Shown here: positions 1 to 7,216 of the stretch, piece by piece | Layout of the letters: each line of letters begins with the position of its first letter | Numbering within the stretch: the stretch's first letter is position 1 | IMG/VR virus record: IMGVR_UViG_3300050821_005779 | Span: 1-29,809 of that record | Length of the DNA stretch: 29,809 nt | Strand: one strand, 5' to 3' | Origin: a virus | Program-made: the position numbers and the translations under genes | The notes under the pieces: generated by a model | The model's input: the letters and a program-made list of their open reading frames with translations, nothing else | The model's database searches: none | What the model was told of the DNA's origin: nothing

Positions 1-1320
1 CAGCTCCTGGCGGCTGGCCTGGGTGCCGTGGTACCAGTCGGCCTGCCCGGTCAGCGGGTTAGGCAGCGCGGCGGTGTGCGGCTCTTTCGGCTCAAGTCCA
101 GCACGGTGCTCAGGAACGCCAGGGTGCGGTTCGGCACCGTGGTATGGGCCCTTTTCGCCGTCTCTAAACGGCTCATCCTCGTGCGGGGAGTACGCCACGT
201 AGGCATCGACATCATGGCCGGTGTGTTGCGCGGCCTCGGCCCGGTGATGGCCGTCGGCGACCTGGTAGACACCATGTCGGTGGACCAGCACCGACGGCGG
301 GATGTCTTTGCCGCCGTTAGCCTGGTAGCCCTGCATCGCGTGTCGGACCCGGGGATCGTGGCGGCCCGAGGGGGAGAAGTCGATGTGATCGGGGCTGACC
401 CGCTCGCGGTGGAAAACCAGGTCGTGCACCGACGAGCTTTCGCCGTCAGGGTCTTCGGGGCGGTCGTGAGCTAGGTAATTGGCCGCATCGCCGATTCCCG
501 GCCCGTCAGCGTGGTCAGCGGCTTTGCCGTGGATCTCGGAATCCCCGTAGACATGCGGGTGTCGGTCGCCGATCTCATCCCAGGACAGCGTGCCGCTTTC
601 AGCTGAGCTGACACCCGGGCGGCGGCGTGGCATATCGAACAGCTTCTGCTGCATGTCCAGGGCGGCGGTGTGCTCGCCCGGCTCCTGGATGGTCCGGTGC
701 GGTGATCCCCAGGGCTGACCGTCCATCTGCGGCAGGCCGTGCACCCGGTGCCGGTAGTTGTTGACCAGGTTCGTGGCATCGGTGTGGTGCTGGCGGAAGT
801 CAGCCTCGGCCTGGTGGCCCCAGGAGTTTCCGATAATCTTCGCGTAGTTGTGAGCGAAATGATCATCGTGTACGTCGGCGTCGGTCAGGCCGAGGCTCTG
901 GCCCATGACGTGCGGCGGGATGCCCTTCTGCTGGTTGGTGACCAGGTGCGCGGCTTCGTGCGCCATCGTGCCGTAGTCCCAGCGCTGCGGGTGCAGCCCG
1001 ATGCCCGGTGTCTTCTCGTCGGGATCCCAGGCGGTCGAGGAGGCGCTGGCCGTCTCAGGCTTGCGATGCACCCATGCACCAGCGGCCAGGTGCTCGGGGT
1101 AGCCGGCCTTGCGCAGCATGTGCTGGAGCGTGGCACCAGCGTCATCGCTGAAACCGCCGAACCCGGGCTCAGGCAGTTTTGCGTTCATCGTGGGGTGGTC
1201 CCAGCGCGTGCGTTCCTGGGCCTCGCTGATGACGGCCTTGTGCGGGGTGTCTTTGCCCCAGGCGGTCACGGCGTTGAACTCGGCTGAAGCTTCGAAGTGC
1301 CCGAGCTGATCGTCCGCCAT
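1..1320 (-). CDS. Polyvalent-type protein: zincin + ParB-like + start of possible ART domain (partial, C-terminus beyond window)
   Basis: The frame is open from an ATG at 1320 to the window edge (440 codons, no stop). Around residues 119-125 it has MAHEAAH, an HExxH zinc-metallopeptidase motif, followed about 30 residues later by HDDHFAHNY, which could supply the third zinc ligand. Residues about 298-376 look like a ParB/Srx-type domain, with YQVADGHHRAEAA matching the DGxHR core. Near the edge (about 429-433) WYHGT resembles the opening strand of ADP-ribosyltransferase folds. This domain mix is known in polyvalent proteins of phages and conjugative elements, which are thought to enter the recipient with the DNA and modify host targets; that role is inference here. 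No clear Shine-Dalgarno precedes the ATG, and a conserved 18-bp element with a -10-like TAAGCT ends just upstream, so a leaderless transcript is possible. The ART assignment rests on a few residues. Confidence 0.8.
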   Translation of the reverse strand, partial: MADDQLGHFEASAEFNAVTAWGKDTPHKAVISEAQERTRWDHPTMNAKLPEPGFGGFSDDAGATLQHMLRKAGYPEHLAAGAWVHRKPETASASSTAWDPDEKTPGIGLHPQRWDYGTMAHEAAHLVTNQQKGIPPHVMGQSLGLTDADVHDDHFAHNYAKIIGNSWGHQAEADFRQHHTDATNLVNNYRHRVHGLPQMDGQPWGSPHRTIQEPGEHTAALDMQQKLFDMPRRRPGVSSAESGTLSWDEIGDRHPHVYGDSEIHGKAADHADGPGIGDAANYLAHDRPEDPDGESSSVHDLVFHRERVSPDHIDFSPSGRHDPRVRHAMQGYQANGGKDIPPSVLVHRHGVYQVADGHHRAEAAQHTGHDVDAYVAYSPHEDEPFRDGEKGPYHGAEPHPGVPEHRAGLEPKEPHTAALPNPLTGQADWYHGTQASRQEL

Positions 1321-1330
1321 GGATCCAAGC

Positions 1331-1348
1331 TTAGCAACAAAAGCTGTA
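1331..1348 (-). promoter_or_regulatory. 18-bp regulatory element, copy 1, at the start of the polyvalent gene
   Basis: On the minus strand this reads TACAGCTTTTGTTGCTAA, one mismatch from four identical copies at 22.4-26.0 kb. A -10-like TAAGCT (1333-1328) ends 7 nt before the ATG at 1320. The -35 side is poor, so the core is better conserved than the promoter hexamer, as expected for a protein-binding site. Confidence 0.65.
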
Positions 1349-1413
1349 TCTGGCGACACCTGCACAGTCTGGTCCACGGCTGCCCTCCCTATGCCTTCTG
1401 CGGGCAGCGCGGC

Positions 1414-1441
1414 GCCCGGGGCAGCCGCCACTGCCCCGGGC
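1414..1441 (-). terminator. Hairpin terminator candidate after the 73-aa gene
   Basis: A perfect 10-bp GC-rich stem (1414-1423 with 1432-1441) has an 8-nt loop and lies 9 nt after the stop codon of the gene ending at 1450. No U-run follows, so termination is likely but not certain. Confidence 0.5.
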
Positions 1442-1449
1442 TGGGTCGG

Positions 1450-1671
1450 TCAGGAGGCCAGGCGCTCCGGGGCCGGGTCCACGTAATGCTGGCACGGCTC
1501 CTGGCCGGAGCCTCCCGTGCAGGCGAACGCCTGGCAGGAGGTCGAGCCGTTGCCGTGCAGCGCGTACGGGTGACCGCAGCCCTTGCAGCCTGGCCGGGCC
1601 GTCTTGGCGGGACGGTCGCCGAACCTGTCTGCCGGCCGGGCTGGCGTCGCAGGCGGTGCCGTCGGGGCCAT
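1450..1671 (-). CDS. Small cysteine/histidine-rich putative zinc-binding protein
   Basis: Predicted 73 aa with an ATG at 1671 preceded by GAGGA at good spacing. After a Pro/Ala-rich N-terminus (residues 1-27) it has C29-x2-C32, H34, H39, C46, C51, C60 and H62, enough ligands for one or two zinc sites. No family is recognised. It is a single-gene unit between the terminase gene and the polyvalent gene, with its own control region (1695-1726) and a hairpin behind it. Small zinc-knuckle proteins are common in actinophages; the role could be DNA, RNA or protein binding. Confidence 0.65.
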   Translation of the reverse strand: MAPTAPPATPARPADRFGDRPAKTARPGCKGCGHPYALHGNGSTSCQAFACTGGSGQEPCQHYVDPAPERLAS

Positions 1672-1694
1672 TTCGTCCTCAGCTTCCGTTTTGG

Positions 1695-1726
1695 TTAGGC
1701 AACATTCCCTGTAATGGTAAGGGAAT
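1695..1726 (-). promoter_or_regulatory. Promoter/operator region of the 73-aa gene with inverted repeat
   Basis: ATTCCCT (1704-1710) and AGGGAAT (1720-1726) form a perfect 7-bp inverted repeat with a 9-nt spacer. The minus strand reads TTACAGGGAATGTTGCCTAAC, keeping the TACAG and GTTGC/TAA ends of the 18-bp element with a changed middle and one extra base. It may be a diverged copy; support is modest. Confidence 0.4.
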
Positions 1727-1744
1727 CACTCTGTGTAGTGAAGA

Positions 1745-3871
1745 TCAGGAGCGGTGCCGTCTCATTCCCGACACACCTGCCCCGTTCCGCCCAGATGGAA
1801 CACGGCCGCGCAATCCTGGCATTCCGGGGCGCATCCCCCGGGCCAGGCCGGCCCCGGTGTTGCCCTGCCGGTTGCCCAGCGCCGCGGCGTAGGGGTTCAT
1901 GCTCTCGGGCGAGAAGCGGTCCAGGGCGTCGTAGCCGCCCGGCTGGGCCATGTGCGGTCGCTGGGTACGCAGGTCCTTGGCCAGGTACGCCTTCATCTGC
2001 TCGCCCAGCAGGCGGGCGGTGGCGATGGCGATGCAGTCGGCGATGTCCTTGGTCTGGACCGGGCCCGAGGTGGGCGGGATGACCTTCTGGACGTTCTCCG
2101 GCTTCTGCACGAACCGCAGCTCGTCTTTCGCCTCGGCGTGGTGCGGGGCGTGCACGAAGCCCATGTTGAGCGCGGCCTTGAACGTCTCCCAGGTGGACCA
2201 GTTCAGCGCCGCGGTGGCGGTGCGCTCGTAGACCACCACGTTCTTCTGCAGGTGCGCCCCGCGGACCCGCTTCTGCAGGGCCTGGACGGAGGCGACCGAG
2301 TTGAACTGGTCGAACGTCAGCTCGTCCGGCTGGAAGCGCAGCACCACGTTGTCGAAGATCCAGTCCCGGATGTCGTCGTAGTCCAGGATGTGATCCTCGA
2401 AGTCGGCCGGATCCCAGAAGTGGATCAGGTCGAACACCGCGTGCTCCAGGCCGTCGTCCCCGGGCTCGGTGTGGGCCACGGCGAAGCCGAACCGGCAGTT
2501 GACCGAGGACGGGTCGCCGTGCGCGGTGTAGGTGATGCTGAGCGGGCCGCGGGCCTGCATGGTCAGCTCGGGCCGCCCGTACTCCTCCAGGCGCCCGCCC
2601 CACGGGCTGAACATCTCGTCGATCTTGGCCGTGTTCAGGTAGGCGTCCATCGCGGTCGCCCAGTCCGACCGGCGCTCCACCTTGAAGGTGTCCGGGTTGG
2701 CTTTCTCCTCCCGGGCCATCTCCTCGTCGAACGCCTGGATGGCCCCCTTGAGCTGCCTGAGCAGCGGCAGCGCATCCGGCTCGTACTCGCCCAGGTCGCC
2801 GCAGTAGCCGGGCGGGAACAGCGGCAGCAGGTGGGCCCGCTCCCAGTCCTCGTAGATCGCCCAGGACTCCAGCTGGATCATGAACTTGGTGGGGTAGGCC
2901 GGCATGTACTCGCCCGGCTCCGGGGCGGGCTCGCGCTCCAGGGACAGCTGCCACAGCTCGTAGAACTTGCCGATCATCTCCCAGGTCGAGCTGGGCAGCA
3001 CGGTGAAGCCGTCGGTGCCGAACTGGTCCAGGGACGGCTTGGCCGCGCCGTAGACGACGCCGAACTCCCGGGTCACCCCGGCGTTCTTGACGTGGGCGGC
3101 CTCGTCGAACGCCAGGATGCAGCCGGCCGGGCCACGCGGGGCCAGCGGGGTCGATTCACGGGGCAGGATCCGGAAGCTGGCCATGTCCCGGGTGGAGACG
3201 ATGCCGCGGGCGGCCTGCTTGCGCATCCGCACGAAGTCGTACGGGGCGTAGACGGTCAGTGACTCGGCCTGGGCCTCGCTGACGTACGGGGTGAAGCAGG
3301 GCGCGGTGGTAATGACCGAGTAAAGGTCACCCCAAAGGTTCTCCTTGGCCTGCTCTTTCTTGCCGGCGAACACGGCCACGGCCAGCGGCTTGCTGGCGTC
3401 GATGCCGTAGTACTCCTGGGGGTTGCCCTTGGCGATGTAGTTCCACAGCACGTAGGACATGGCCAGGGCCGACAGGTACCCCTTGGAGCCACGGCGGCCG
3501 ATGGCGATGATCAGCTCGGGGAACCAGTGGTAGCCGCGTTTCTTGAGGTAGGCAATCCGCTCGTACAGGTCCGGCTGCAGGCCCTTGGTCTGGGCCGCGA
3601 ACTTGTTGTCCTGGGCCTCGGGATTGGTCTGCCGGAACCGGCTCTGCCAGTCGTCGATCACCTGGCGGTCGAACTCGGTGAACAGGTCATCGCGCAGGAA
3701 GATGATCTTCAGCAGGGTGGCCTGGCGCGGGTACAGGTTGGGCTTGTCCAGCCAGTCCTCGCTGATCACGAACGTGATCGGGTCCGGTACCGGCGGCCCG
3801 TCATACCAGGACAGCACGTCCAGCGGCCCGGCGGCCGTGGTGTCCGGGGCCTCCCAGCGGGAGATCGCCAT
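1745..3871 (-). CDS. Terminase large subunit (TerL), packaging ATPase-nuclease
   Basis: Predicted 708 aa. TerL powers DNA translocation into the prohead and cuts the concatemer. The N-terminal ATPase half shows a deviant Walker A, GRRGSKG (about 125-131), and a Walker B, CILAFDEAAH (251-260), with the DE pair. The C-terminal half has features of the RNase H-like nuclease: an acidic segment near 450-460 (TAHGDPSS), an aspartate-rich stretch around 490-505, and a late acidic motif, TKDIADCIAIATA (about 605-617). The length is somewhat above the usual 450-650 aa, with a Gly/Arg-rich C-terminal tail. The start overlaps the preceding stop as TGATG, so the gene is coupled to the small genes upstream. 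It is the only clear virion-assembly gene in the window. Confidence 0.85.
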   Translation of the reverse strand: MAISRWEAPDTTAAGPLDVLSWYDGPPVPDPITFVISEDWLDKPNLYPRQATLLKIIFLRDDLFTEFDRQVIDDWQSRFRQTNPEAQDNKFAAQTKGLQPDLYERIAYLKKRGYHWFPELIIAIGRRGSKGYLSALAMSYVLWNYIAKGNPQEYYGIDASKPLAVAVFAGKKEQAKENLWGDLYSVITTAPCFTPYVSEAQAESLTVYAPYDFVRMRKQAARGIVSTRDMASFRILPRESTPLAPRGPAGCILAFDEAAHVKNAGVTREFGVVYGAAKPSLDQFGTDGFTVLPSSTWEMIGKFYELWQLSLEREPAPEPGEYMPAYPTKFMIQLESWAIYEDWERAHLLPLFPPGYCGDLGEYEPDALPLLRQLKGAIQAFDEEMAREEKANPDTFKVERRSDWATAMDAYLNTAKIDEMFSPWGGRLEEYGRPELTMQARGPLSITYTAHGDPSSVNCRFGFAVAHTEPGDDGLEHAVFDLIHFWDPADFEDHILDYDDIRDWIFDNVVLRFQPDELTFDQFNSVASVQALQKRVRGAHLQKNVVVYERTATAALNWSTWETFKAALNMGFVHAPHHAEAKDELRFVQKPENVQKVIPPTSGPVQTKDIADCIAIATARLLGEQMKAYLAKDLRTQRPHMAQPGGYDALDRFSPESMNPYAAALGNRQGNTGAGLARGMRPGMPGLRGRVPSGRNGAGVSGMRRHRS

Positions 3872-4170
3872 CAGAGGTAGGCCATCTCCAGGCGGCTCAG
3901 CTCGGAGTTGTCGAGCTGGTAGACCTCATCGGGGATGAGGTACCGGCCCCAGGTGGCGAACGCATCGGCCCGGCCCCGGTGGTGGGCCGCCCGGTCGGTC
4001 ATCGCCTTCACCGGGTCGTTGGTGAGGTTCTGGGGCTGCTCCCCGGCCTCGGTCAGCTGCCGTCCCTGGCCGGCGTAGAACTCCTGGCGGCCTCGGTGGT
4101 ACTCCTCGCGCTCGCGCAGGTGGGCGCGCAGGTCATCGCTGCTGATCCGCAGCTTCATGCCCTCGATCAT
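3871..4170 (-). CDS. Hypothetical protein preceding terminase
   Basis: Predicted 99 aa, charged and probably mostly helical (DLRAHLREREEYHRGR). It contains a repeated HHRGRADAF/YHRGRQEFY-like motif, suggesting two related helical repeats. No cysteines, signal or membrane segment. Its stop overlaps the TerL ATG (TGATG), so it is translationally coupled to packaging. No family recognised; a small structural or packaging accessory role is possible from position only. Confidence 0.7.
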   Translation of the reverse strand: MIEGMKLRISSDDLRAHLREREEYHRGRQEFYAGQGRQLTEAGEQPQNLTNDPVKAMTDRAAHHRGRADAFATWGRYLIPDEVYQLDNSELSRLEMAYL

Positions 4171-4179
4171 GGGTGCCCC

Positions 4180-4662
4180 TCAGTGGTCGTTCAGGTCGCC
4201 GCGGAAGCTGGTGCGCCGGTCGGTCTCGGTCCGCTCGACGGTGATCAGGTACGGGTCCCAGCCGGGACCGTGGCAGGGAGCCAGCGGGCGCGTTAGGCCG
4301 TCCCGGCCGGCCTCCGGGCTGCCGTCCTCGAACGCGAAGTCCTCCATGCGCTCGTGGGTGTCCACGTCGCCCAGGCGGTCGAACAGCCAGCGCAGCCAGG
4401 ACTGGCGGTTGTAGGTGGCCGCGGGCACCGCGAAGTAGTGGCTGACCCGCATCGGCTCGTCCGGGTCGTAGGTGTTCGGCCCGCTGCGCGTCACGATCAG
4501 GGTCAGGCCGCGCGACTCGCCCGTGTGCCGTCCTGGTTTGTCCCGCTGGAAGTCGTCCTCCAGCGCCACGCTCCAGCCCAGGTGCTGGCGGTAGCGCAGA
4601 TTCTGGACCAGCGTGGCCAGCTCGTGCGGGTACGGGGCGACCTGGACCATCGGCTCAGGCAT
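4180..4662 (-). CDS. Conserved-looking actinophage protein of the packaging operon
   Basis: Predicted 160 aa, soluble. It is rich in aromatics and has segments such as YNRQSWLRWLFDRLGDVDTHE and a C-terminal DPYLITVERTETDRRTSFRGD. From memory this resembles a family often found near terminases of actinobacteriophages, but I cannot name it and the function is unknown. It starts inside the end of the previous gene (8-nt overlap, ATGCCTGA) and is followed 9 nt later by the 99-aa gene, so it belongs to the same transcript. Confidence 0.75.
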   Translation of the reverse strand: MPEPMVQVAPYPHELATLVQNLRYRQHLGWSVALEDDFQRDKPGRHTGESRGLTLIVTRSGPNTYDPDEPMRVSHYFAVPAATYNRQSWLRWLFDRLGDVDTHERMEDFAFEDGSPEAGRDGLTRPLAPCHGPGWDPYLITVERTETDRRTSFRGDLNDH

Positions 4663-5062
4663 GGCTGTGTCCGTGGGAGTGGGAGTGGCCGCCGTTGCCG
4701 TCCTTGAAATTCTTGAGCGTGTCCGGGTCGGTCTTGATCCAGCCCTCGTCGCCCAGGCCGAGGACGTCGTGGACGGCCTCGTGCACCTGGCGGTCCGGGT
4801 CCCAGTTGATTTTCATGGTCCGGCCGGTGACGGTGATCTCCGGCATCGCGCCCTCCTGGGGCGTGCCGCCGACGGCGAAGGTGTACCAGTTGACGTCCAC
4901 CGTGAAGCCGATCTCGGCGAACCGGCCGCGGATCTCCCGCTCGAAGTCCCGGTAGTTGTGGCGCTTGTCAGCCGCCCGCTGGTTCAGCACCAGCTGGACG
5001 GCCAGGATCTCCTCGACCTCATGGTCATACAGGTCAGCGATCGAGTCGGTAGCAGTGGTCAC
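4655..5062 (-). CDS. Hypothetical protein with HEAVH motif and His-rich tail
   Basis: Predicted 135 aa. Residues 94-98 read HEAVH, matching the HExxH zinc-metallopeptidase pattern. The last dozen residues are a His/Ser/Gly tail (GGHSHSHGHSHA) expected to bind metal ions. The N-terminal 50 residues look helical and the middle looks like beta strands. HExxH occurs by chance, so protease activity is only a possibility. ATGA overlap with the upstream gene and ATGCCTGA overlap with the downstream one place it in the tightly coupled packaging operon. Confidence 0.7.
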   Translation of the reverse strand: MTTATDSIADLYDHEVEEILAVQLVLNQRAADKRHNYRDFEREIRGRFAEIGFTVDVNWYTFAVGGTPQEGAMPEITVTGRTMKINWDPDRQVHEAVHDVLGLGDEGWIKTDPDTLKNFKDGNGGHSHSHGHSHA

Positions 5063-5685
5063 GGGGCCTCCCCGGGGATGGCGGGCGCGGCGGCGTCACT
5101 CATCACCGCCCGGATCTCGGGGGAGGCGTAGACGTCGCTGACAAACGCCTTCCACTGCCGGGCGTCGAGGTGGCGCCGCACGATCTCGAAAAACGACATA
5201 AAGGCGGCCTGCCAGGCAGTCACCTCTACACCTTCCCCGGCCTGGGCCCTTTCCAGCTGGACCTGCAGCTGCATGGCCCGCAGCACGTCCCGGGCGCCGA
5301 CCTCCAGCTCCCCGCTGGCCAGCTGGACGCCACCCTGGGCGATGATCGCCTTGAGCACGTCGCTCAGGGCGGCCGAGGTGGTGGTGGTGTCCTCACCCCG
5401 CTGGCTGGCGGCCTCCTCGAACGCGATCCGCTGGCGGCGGTGCGGCTCGGCCAGGTGGGCGATGTGGACCCGCAGGATCGCCTCGTTGGGCACGGCCGGA
5501 TGCAGGCCGGCCAGCACCTTGCGCAGATGGCGCAGGGAGTAGCCTTCGGCCAGCATCGAGTCGATCGAGGACAGCCAGGGTGACCGGCACGCCCCGCAGG
5601 CCGGGTCCCAGGGCTTGTCGTATTCTTTGCCGCCGATGACGACCCGGCGGGTGAGCTGCTTAGTCGCCGTCGTCGTGCCCTTCAT
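5059..5685 (-). CDS. Putative terminase small subunit / DNA-binding protein
   Basis: Predicted 208 aa. Near the N-terminus CGAC (about 30-33) could be half of a metal site. It is followed by a helix-turn-helix-like stretch, EGYSLRHLRKVLAGLHPAVPNEAILRVHIAHL (given here in description: residues about 47-79), the arrangement seen when a resolvase- or Mu-type HTH recognises DNA. The middle is helical (residues 120-165) and the C-terminus ends in an Ala/Pro tail. Small terminase subunits combine an N-terminal HTH with a helical oligomerisation region and lie just upstream of TerL, which fits size and position, though three genes intervene. The assignment is inference; a transcriptional regulator is the alternative. 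Confidence 0.55.
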   Translation of the reverse strand: MKGTTTATKQLTRRVVIGGKEYDKPWDPACGACRSPWLSSIDSMLAEGYSLRHLRKVLAGLHPAVPNEAILRVHIAHLAEPHRRQRIAFEEAASQRGEDTTTTSAALSDVLKAIIAQGGVQLASGELEVGARDVLRAMQLQVQLERAQAGEGVEVTAWQAAFMSFFEIVRRHLDARQWKAFVSDVYASPEIRAVMSDAAAPAIPGEAP

Positions 5686-6001
5686 CGCCCGTGTAGGTGT
5701 CCAGGCCGTCCTGGGCCCGGCGCACCGGGTAGTGGCCGTCCCGGCTGTTCAGGTGCGGGTACTTGGGGTTCCAGGCCCGGCCGAACACGCCCCGGCGCAC
5801 CGCCGGGTCGGCCACGCCTGACCCCGGGTAGACCTCGTGGTCCCAGCGGTCCTGCTGCTTCCACGGCGTGAGAATGTCGGACTTGGCGGCCCGGCTGGTC
5901 ACGCCGTCAAGCGACTGCCGGATAAGCTCGTCGGCCTGCGCTTCCAGCTCCCGGCACGTCCCGAACCGGAGGCGCATGTCCCCTTTGCGGTACATCGGCA
6001 T
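5660..6001 (-). CDS. Hypothetical protein, 113 aa
   Basis: ATG at 6001 preceded by GAGGGGAC. The product is charged, with a C-terminal Asp/Gly/His tail (TGDEGHDDGD) and no recognised domain. Codon positions from 6001 onwards look properly coding in this frame, although the sigma-like gene upstream stays open for 95 nt in another frame over the same DNA. It overlaps the next gene by 26 nt. A later start (ATG at about 5977) is possible. Confidence 0.65.
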   Translation of the reverse strand: MPMYRKGDMRLRFGTCRELEAQADELIRQSLDGVTSRAAKSDILTPWKQQDRWDHEVYPGSGVADPAVRRGVFGRAWNPKYPHLNSRDGHYPVRRAQDGLDTYTGDEGHDDGD

Positions 6002-6362
6002 GGTGGTGTCCCCTCTCCCACAGCTGGCCGTCATCCCAGGCGCTGGCCAGCTGCTTGAGTCCCTGTGTGGCGTAGATGGCCACGGGGGTCTCAGGGGACA
6101 GCCCCATCGCCACCGCGGCGTCGGCCTCGCGCATGTCGCAGTACAGGAACATCTCGATGGCACGGGCCCGCTGAGGGGTGAGCAGGGCCTCCCGGATGTC
6201 GTACAAACGGCGCAGGTCGAAGATTGAGTAGATTGTCCCATCTGGCCCTGTTATGGCATCTACCCCTTCTGAGTGGAAAAGGGCCTCGAACTCCTGTAGA
6301 TGCCGGAATAGCTCTCTGAGCACGCGGTGGTCTACTTTGCACCCCCTCAGCGCAAATGCCAC
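5907..6362 (-). CDS. Sigma-70 region 4-like helix-turn-helix protein
   Basis: Predicted 151 aa from a GTG at 6362. Residues about 61-106 read like sigma region 4: LTPQRARAIEMFLYCDMREA, then a DAAVAMGLSPETP recognition-type segment and ATQGLKQL. This fold binds -35 promoter elements or other DNA. No sigma region 2 is visible, so it may be a lone region 4-like activator or DNA-binding protein. It is the first gene after a strong terminator and heads the packaging operon, suggesting late-gene control (inference). The last 30 or so codons overlap the 113-aa gene and look non-coding in this frame, so the true C-terminus may be only about 110-120 residues of folded protein. No good Shine-Dalgarno precedes the GTG, which lies in an inverted repeat. 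Confidence 0.6.
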   Translation of the reverse strand: MAFALRGCKVDHRVLRELFRHLQEFEALFHSEGVDAITGPDGTIYSIFDLRRLYDIREALLTPQRARAIEMFLYCDMREADAAVAMGLSPETPVAIYATQGLKQLASAWDDGQLWERGHHHADVPQRGHAPPVRDVPGAGSAGRRAYPAVA

Positions 6363-6379
6363 GGGAAAGTTATCCGTGG
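6359..6379 (-). repeat. Inverted repeat over the start of the sigma-like gene
   Basis: CCACGG (6359-6364) and CCGTGG (6374-6379) form a 6-bp inverted repeat with a 9-nt spacer. One arm contains the GTG start codon at 6362-6360 and the spacer holds GATAACTTT on the minus strand, a possible -10. It could be an operator or a start-masking hairpin. Confidence 0.35.
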
Positions 6380-6421
6380 GTCGTTCTCGCGGCGATGATA
6401 AAGCATAGAAGGGGAGGAATG

Positions 6422-6462
6422 TAAAAGGCCCGCCCCGGACACGGCCGGAGGCGGGCCTTTTA
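6422..6462. terminator. Strong bidirectional intrinsic terminator
   Basis: A perfect 13-bp stem (6422-6434 with 6450-6462) whose outer ends are TAAAA/TTTTA and whose inner part is GGCCCGCC gives a classical U-tailed hairpin on both strands. It follows the gene ending at 6478 and separates the replication/recombination operon from the packaging operon. Confidence 0.85.
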
Positions 6463-6477
6463 TCGGATATATGCGTT

Positions 6478-7203
6478 TTAACTGGTCAGGGTCCTGAGCA
6501 GCATGGTCTGCAGCACCTCCATCGACTTGATGATGGCGTCCGCCTCCTTGCTGAGAGACGACTGGAGCACCGCGAAATAGCGCTCCTCGATGCTGAATGA
6601 ATGGCCAACCTGGGTCCTGTCCGGAATAGTCGGCTTGCCGGTAATGGCCAATCCGGGCAAGGCATGGAACGCCTTGGCGAACTTCTCCTCCCACATCGCC
6701 TTGGCGAACATGGCCCGCCGCCAGAGAGCGGCCTGGCTGCGCTTCCACTCCATCAGGTGGGTGGTGATCGTGAATAGGAACGCCTCACGGTCGGCGTTGC
6801 TCAGGGCGGTCCAGTCCTCGACCGGGAAGCCGTCGTCGTCGCGCTTCCACACCGGCTCGCCAGCCGAGTACTCGACCTCGCCGGAGCCGTCGTTCTTGAT
6901 CACCGGGATACGCACCGCGCGCCGGATCCGGGCGATCAGTGCGATCGGCGCGGCGAACTCGGCGTCGATGATCTTCCGGGTCAGGTCGTCGATCTCCATC
7001 AGGGCGGTCAGGTCGTCGCCGATCCAGGACTTCCGCATCCGGCTGAACGTGGTGTAGGCGAACCGGTCGCGCTCGGAGGTGCCGTCGGCGCCCTCATCAG
7101 GCTCCAGGGGCTGCTCGGACTCGGCATCGAACGGCCGGTCCTGAGCGGCCAGGACCCCCTCGATCTGCTCGTTCTCGGTCCGGTGGGTGACGGGCGATGG
7201 CAT
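6478..7203 (-). CDS. Hypothetical phage protein, 241 aa
   Basis: A soluble, mainly helical protein with an acidic N-terminal 45 residues and a core rich in Trp, Arg and Lys (for example WKRSQAALWRRAMFAKAMWEEKFAKAF). No catalytic motif or cysteine cluster. It is the last gene before the strong terminator, 13 nt after the RuvC-like gene, so it is probably co-transcribed with recombination genes. Function not recognised. Confidence 0.75.
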   Translation of the reverse strand: MPSPVTHRTENEQIEGVLAAQDRPFDAESEQPLEPDEGADGTSERDRFAYTTFSRMRKSWIGDDLTALMEIDDLTRKIIDAEFAAPIALIARIRRAVRIPVIKNDGSGEVEYSAGEPVWKRDDDGFPVEDWTALSNADREAFLFTITTHLMEWKRSQAALWRRAMFAKAMWEEKFAKAFHALPGLAITGKPTIPDRTQVGHSFSIEERYFAVLQSSLSKEADAIIKSMEVLQTMLLRTLTS

Positions 7204-7216
7204 GAGGATCGTTCTC

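Noticed and set aside
1695-2954. A 419-codon minus-strand frame overlapping TerL.
   Set aside because: It runs within TerL in another frame, rich in Gly/Arg/Ala/Pro without motifs; TerL motifs are in the other frame.
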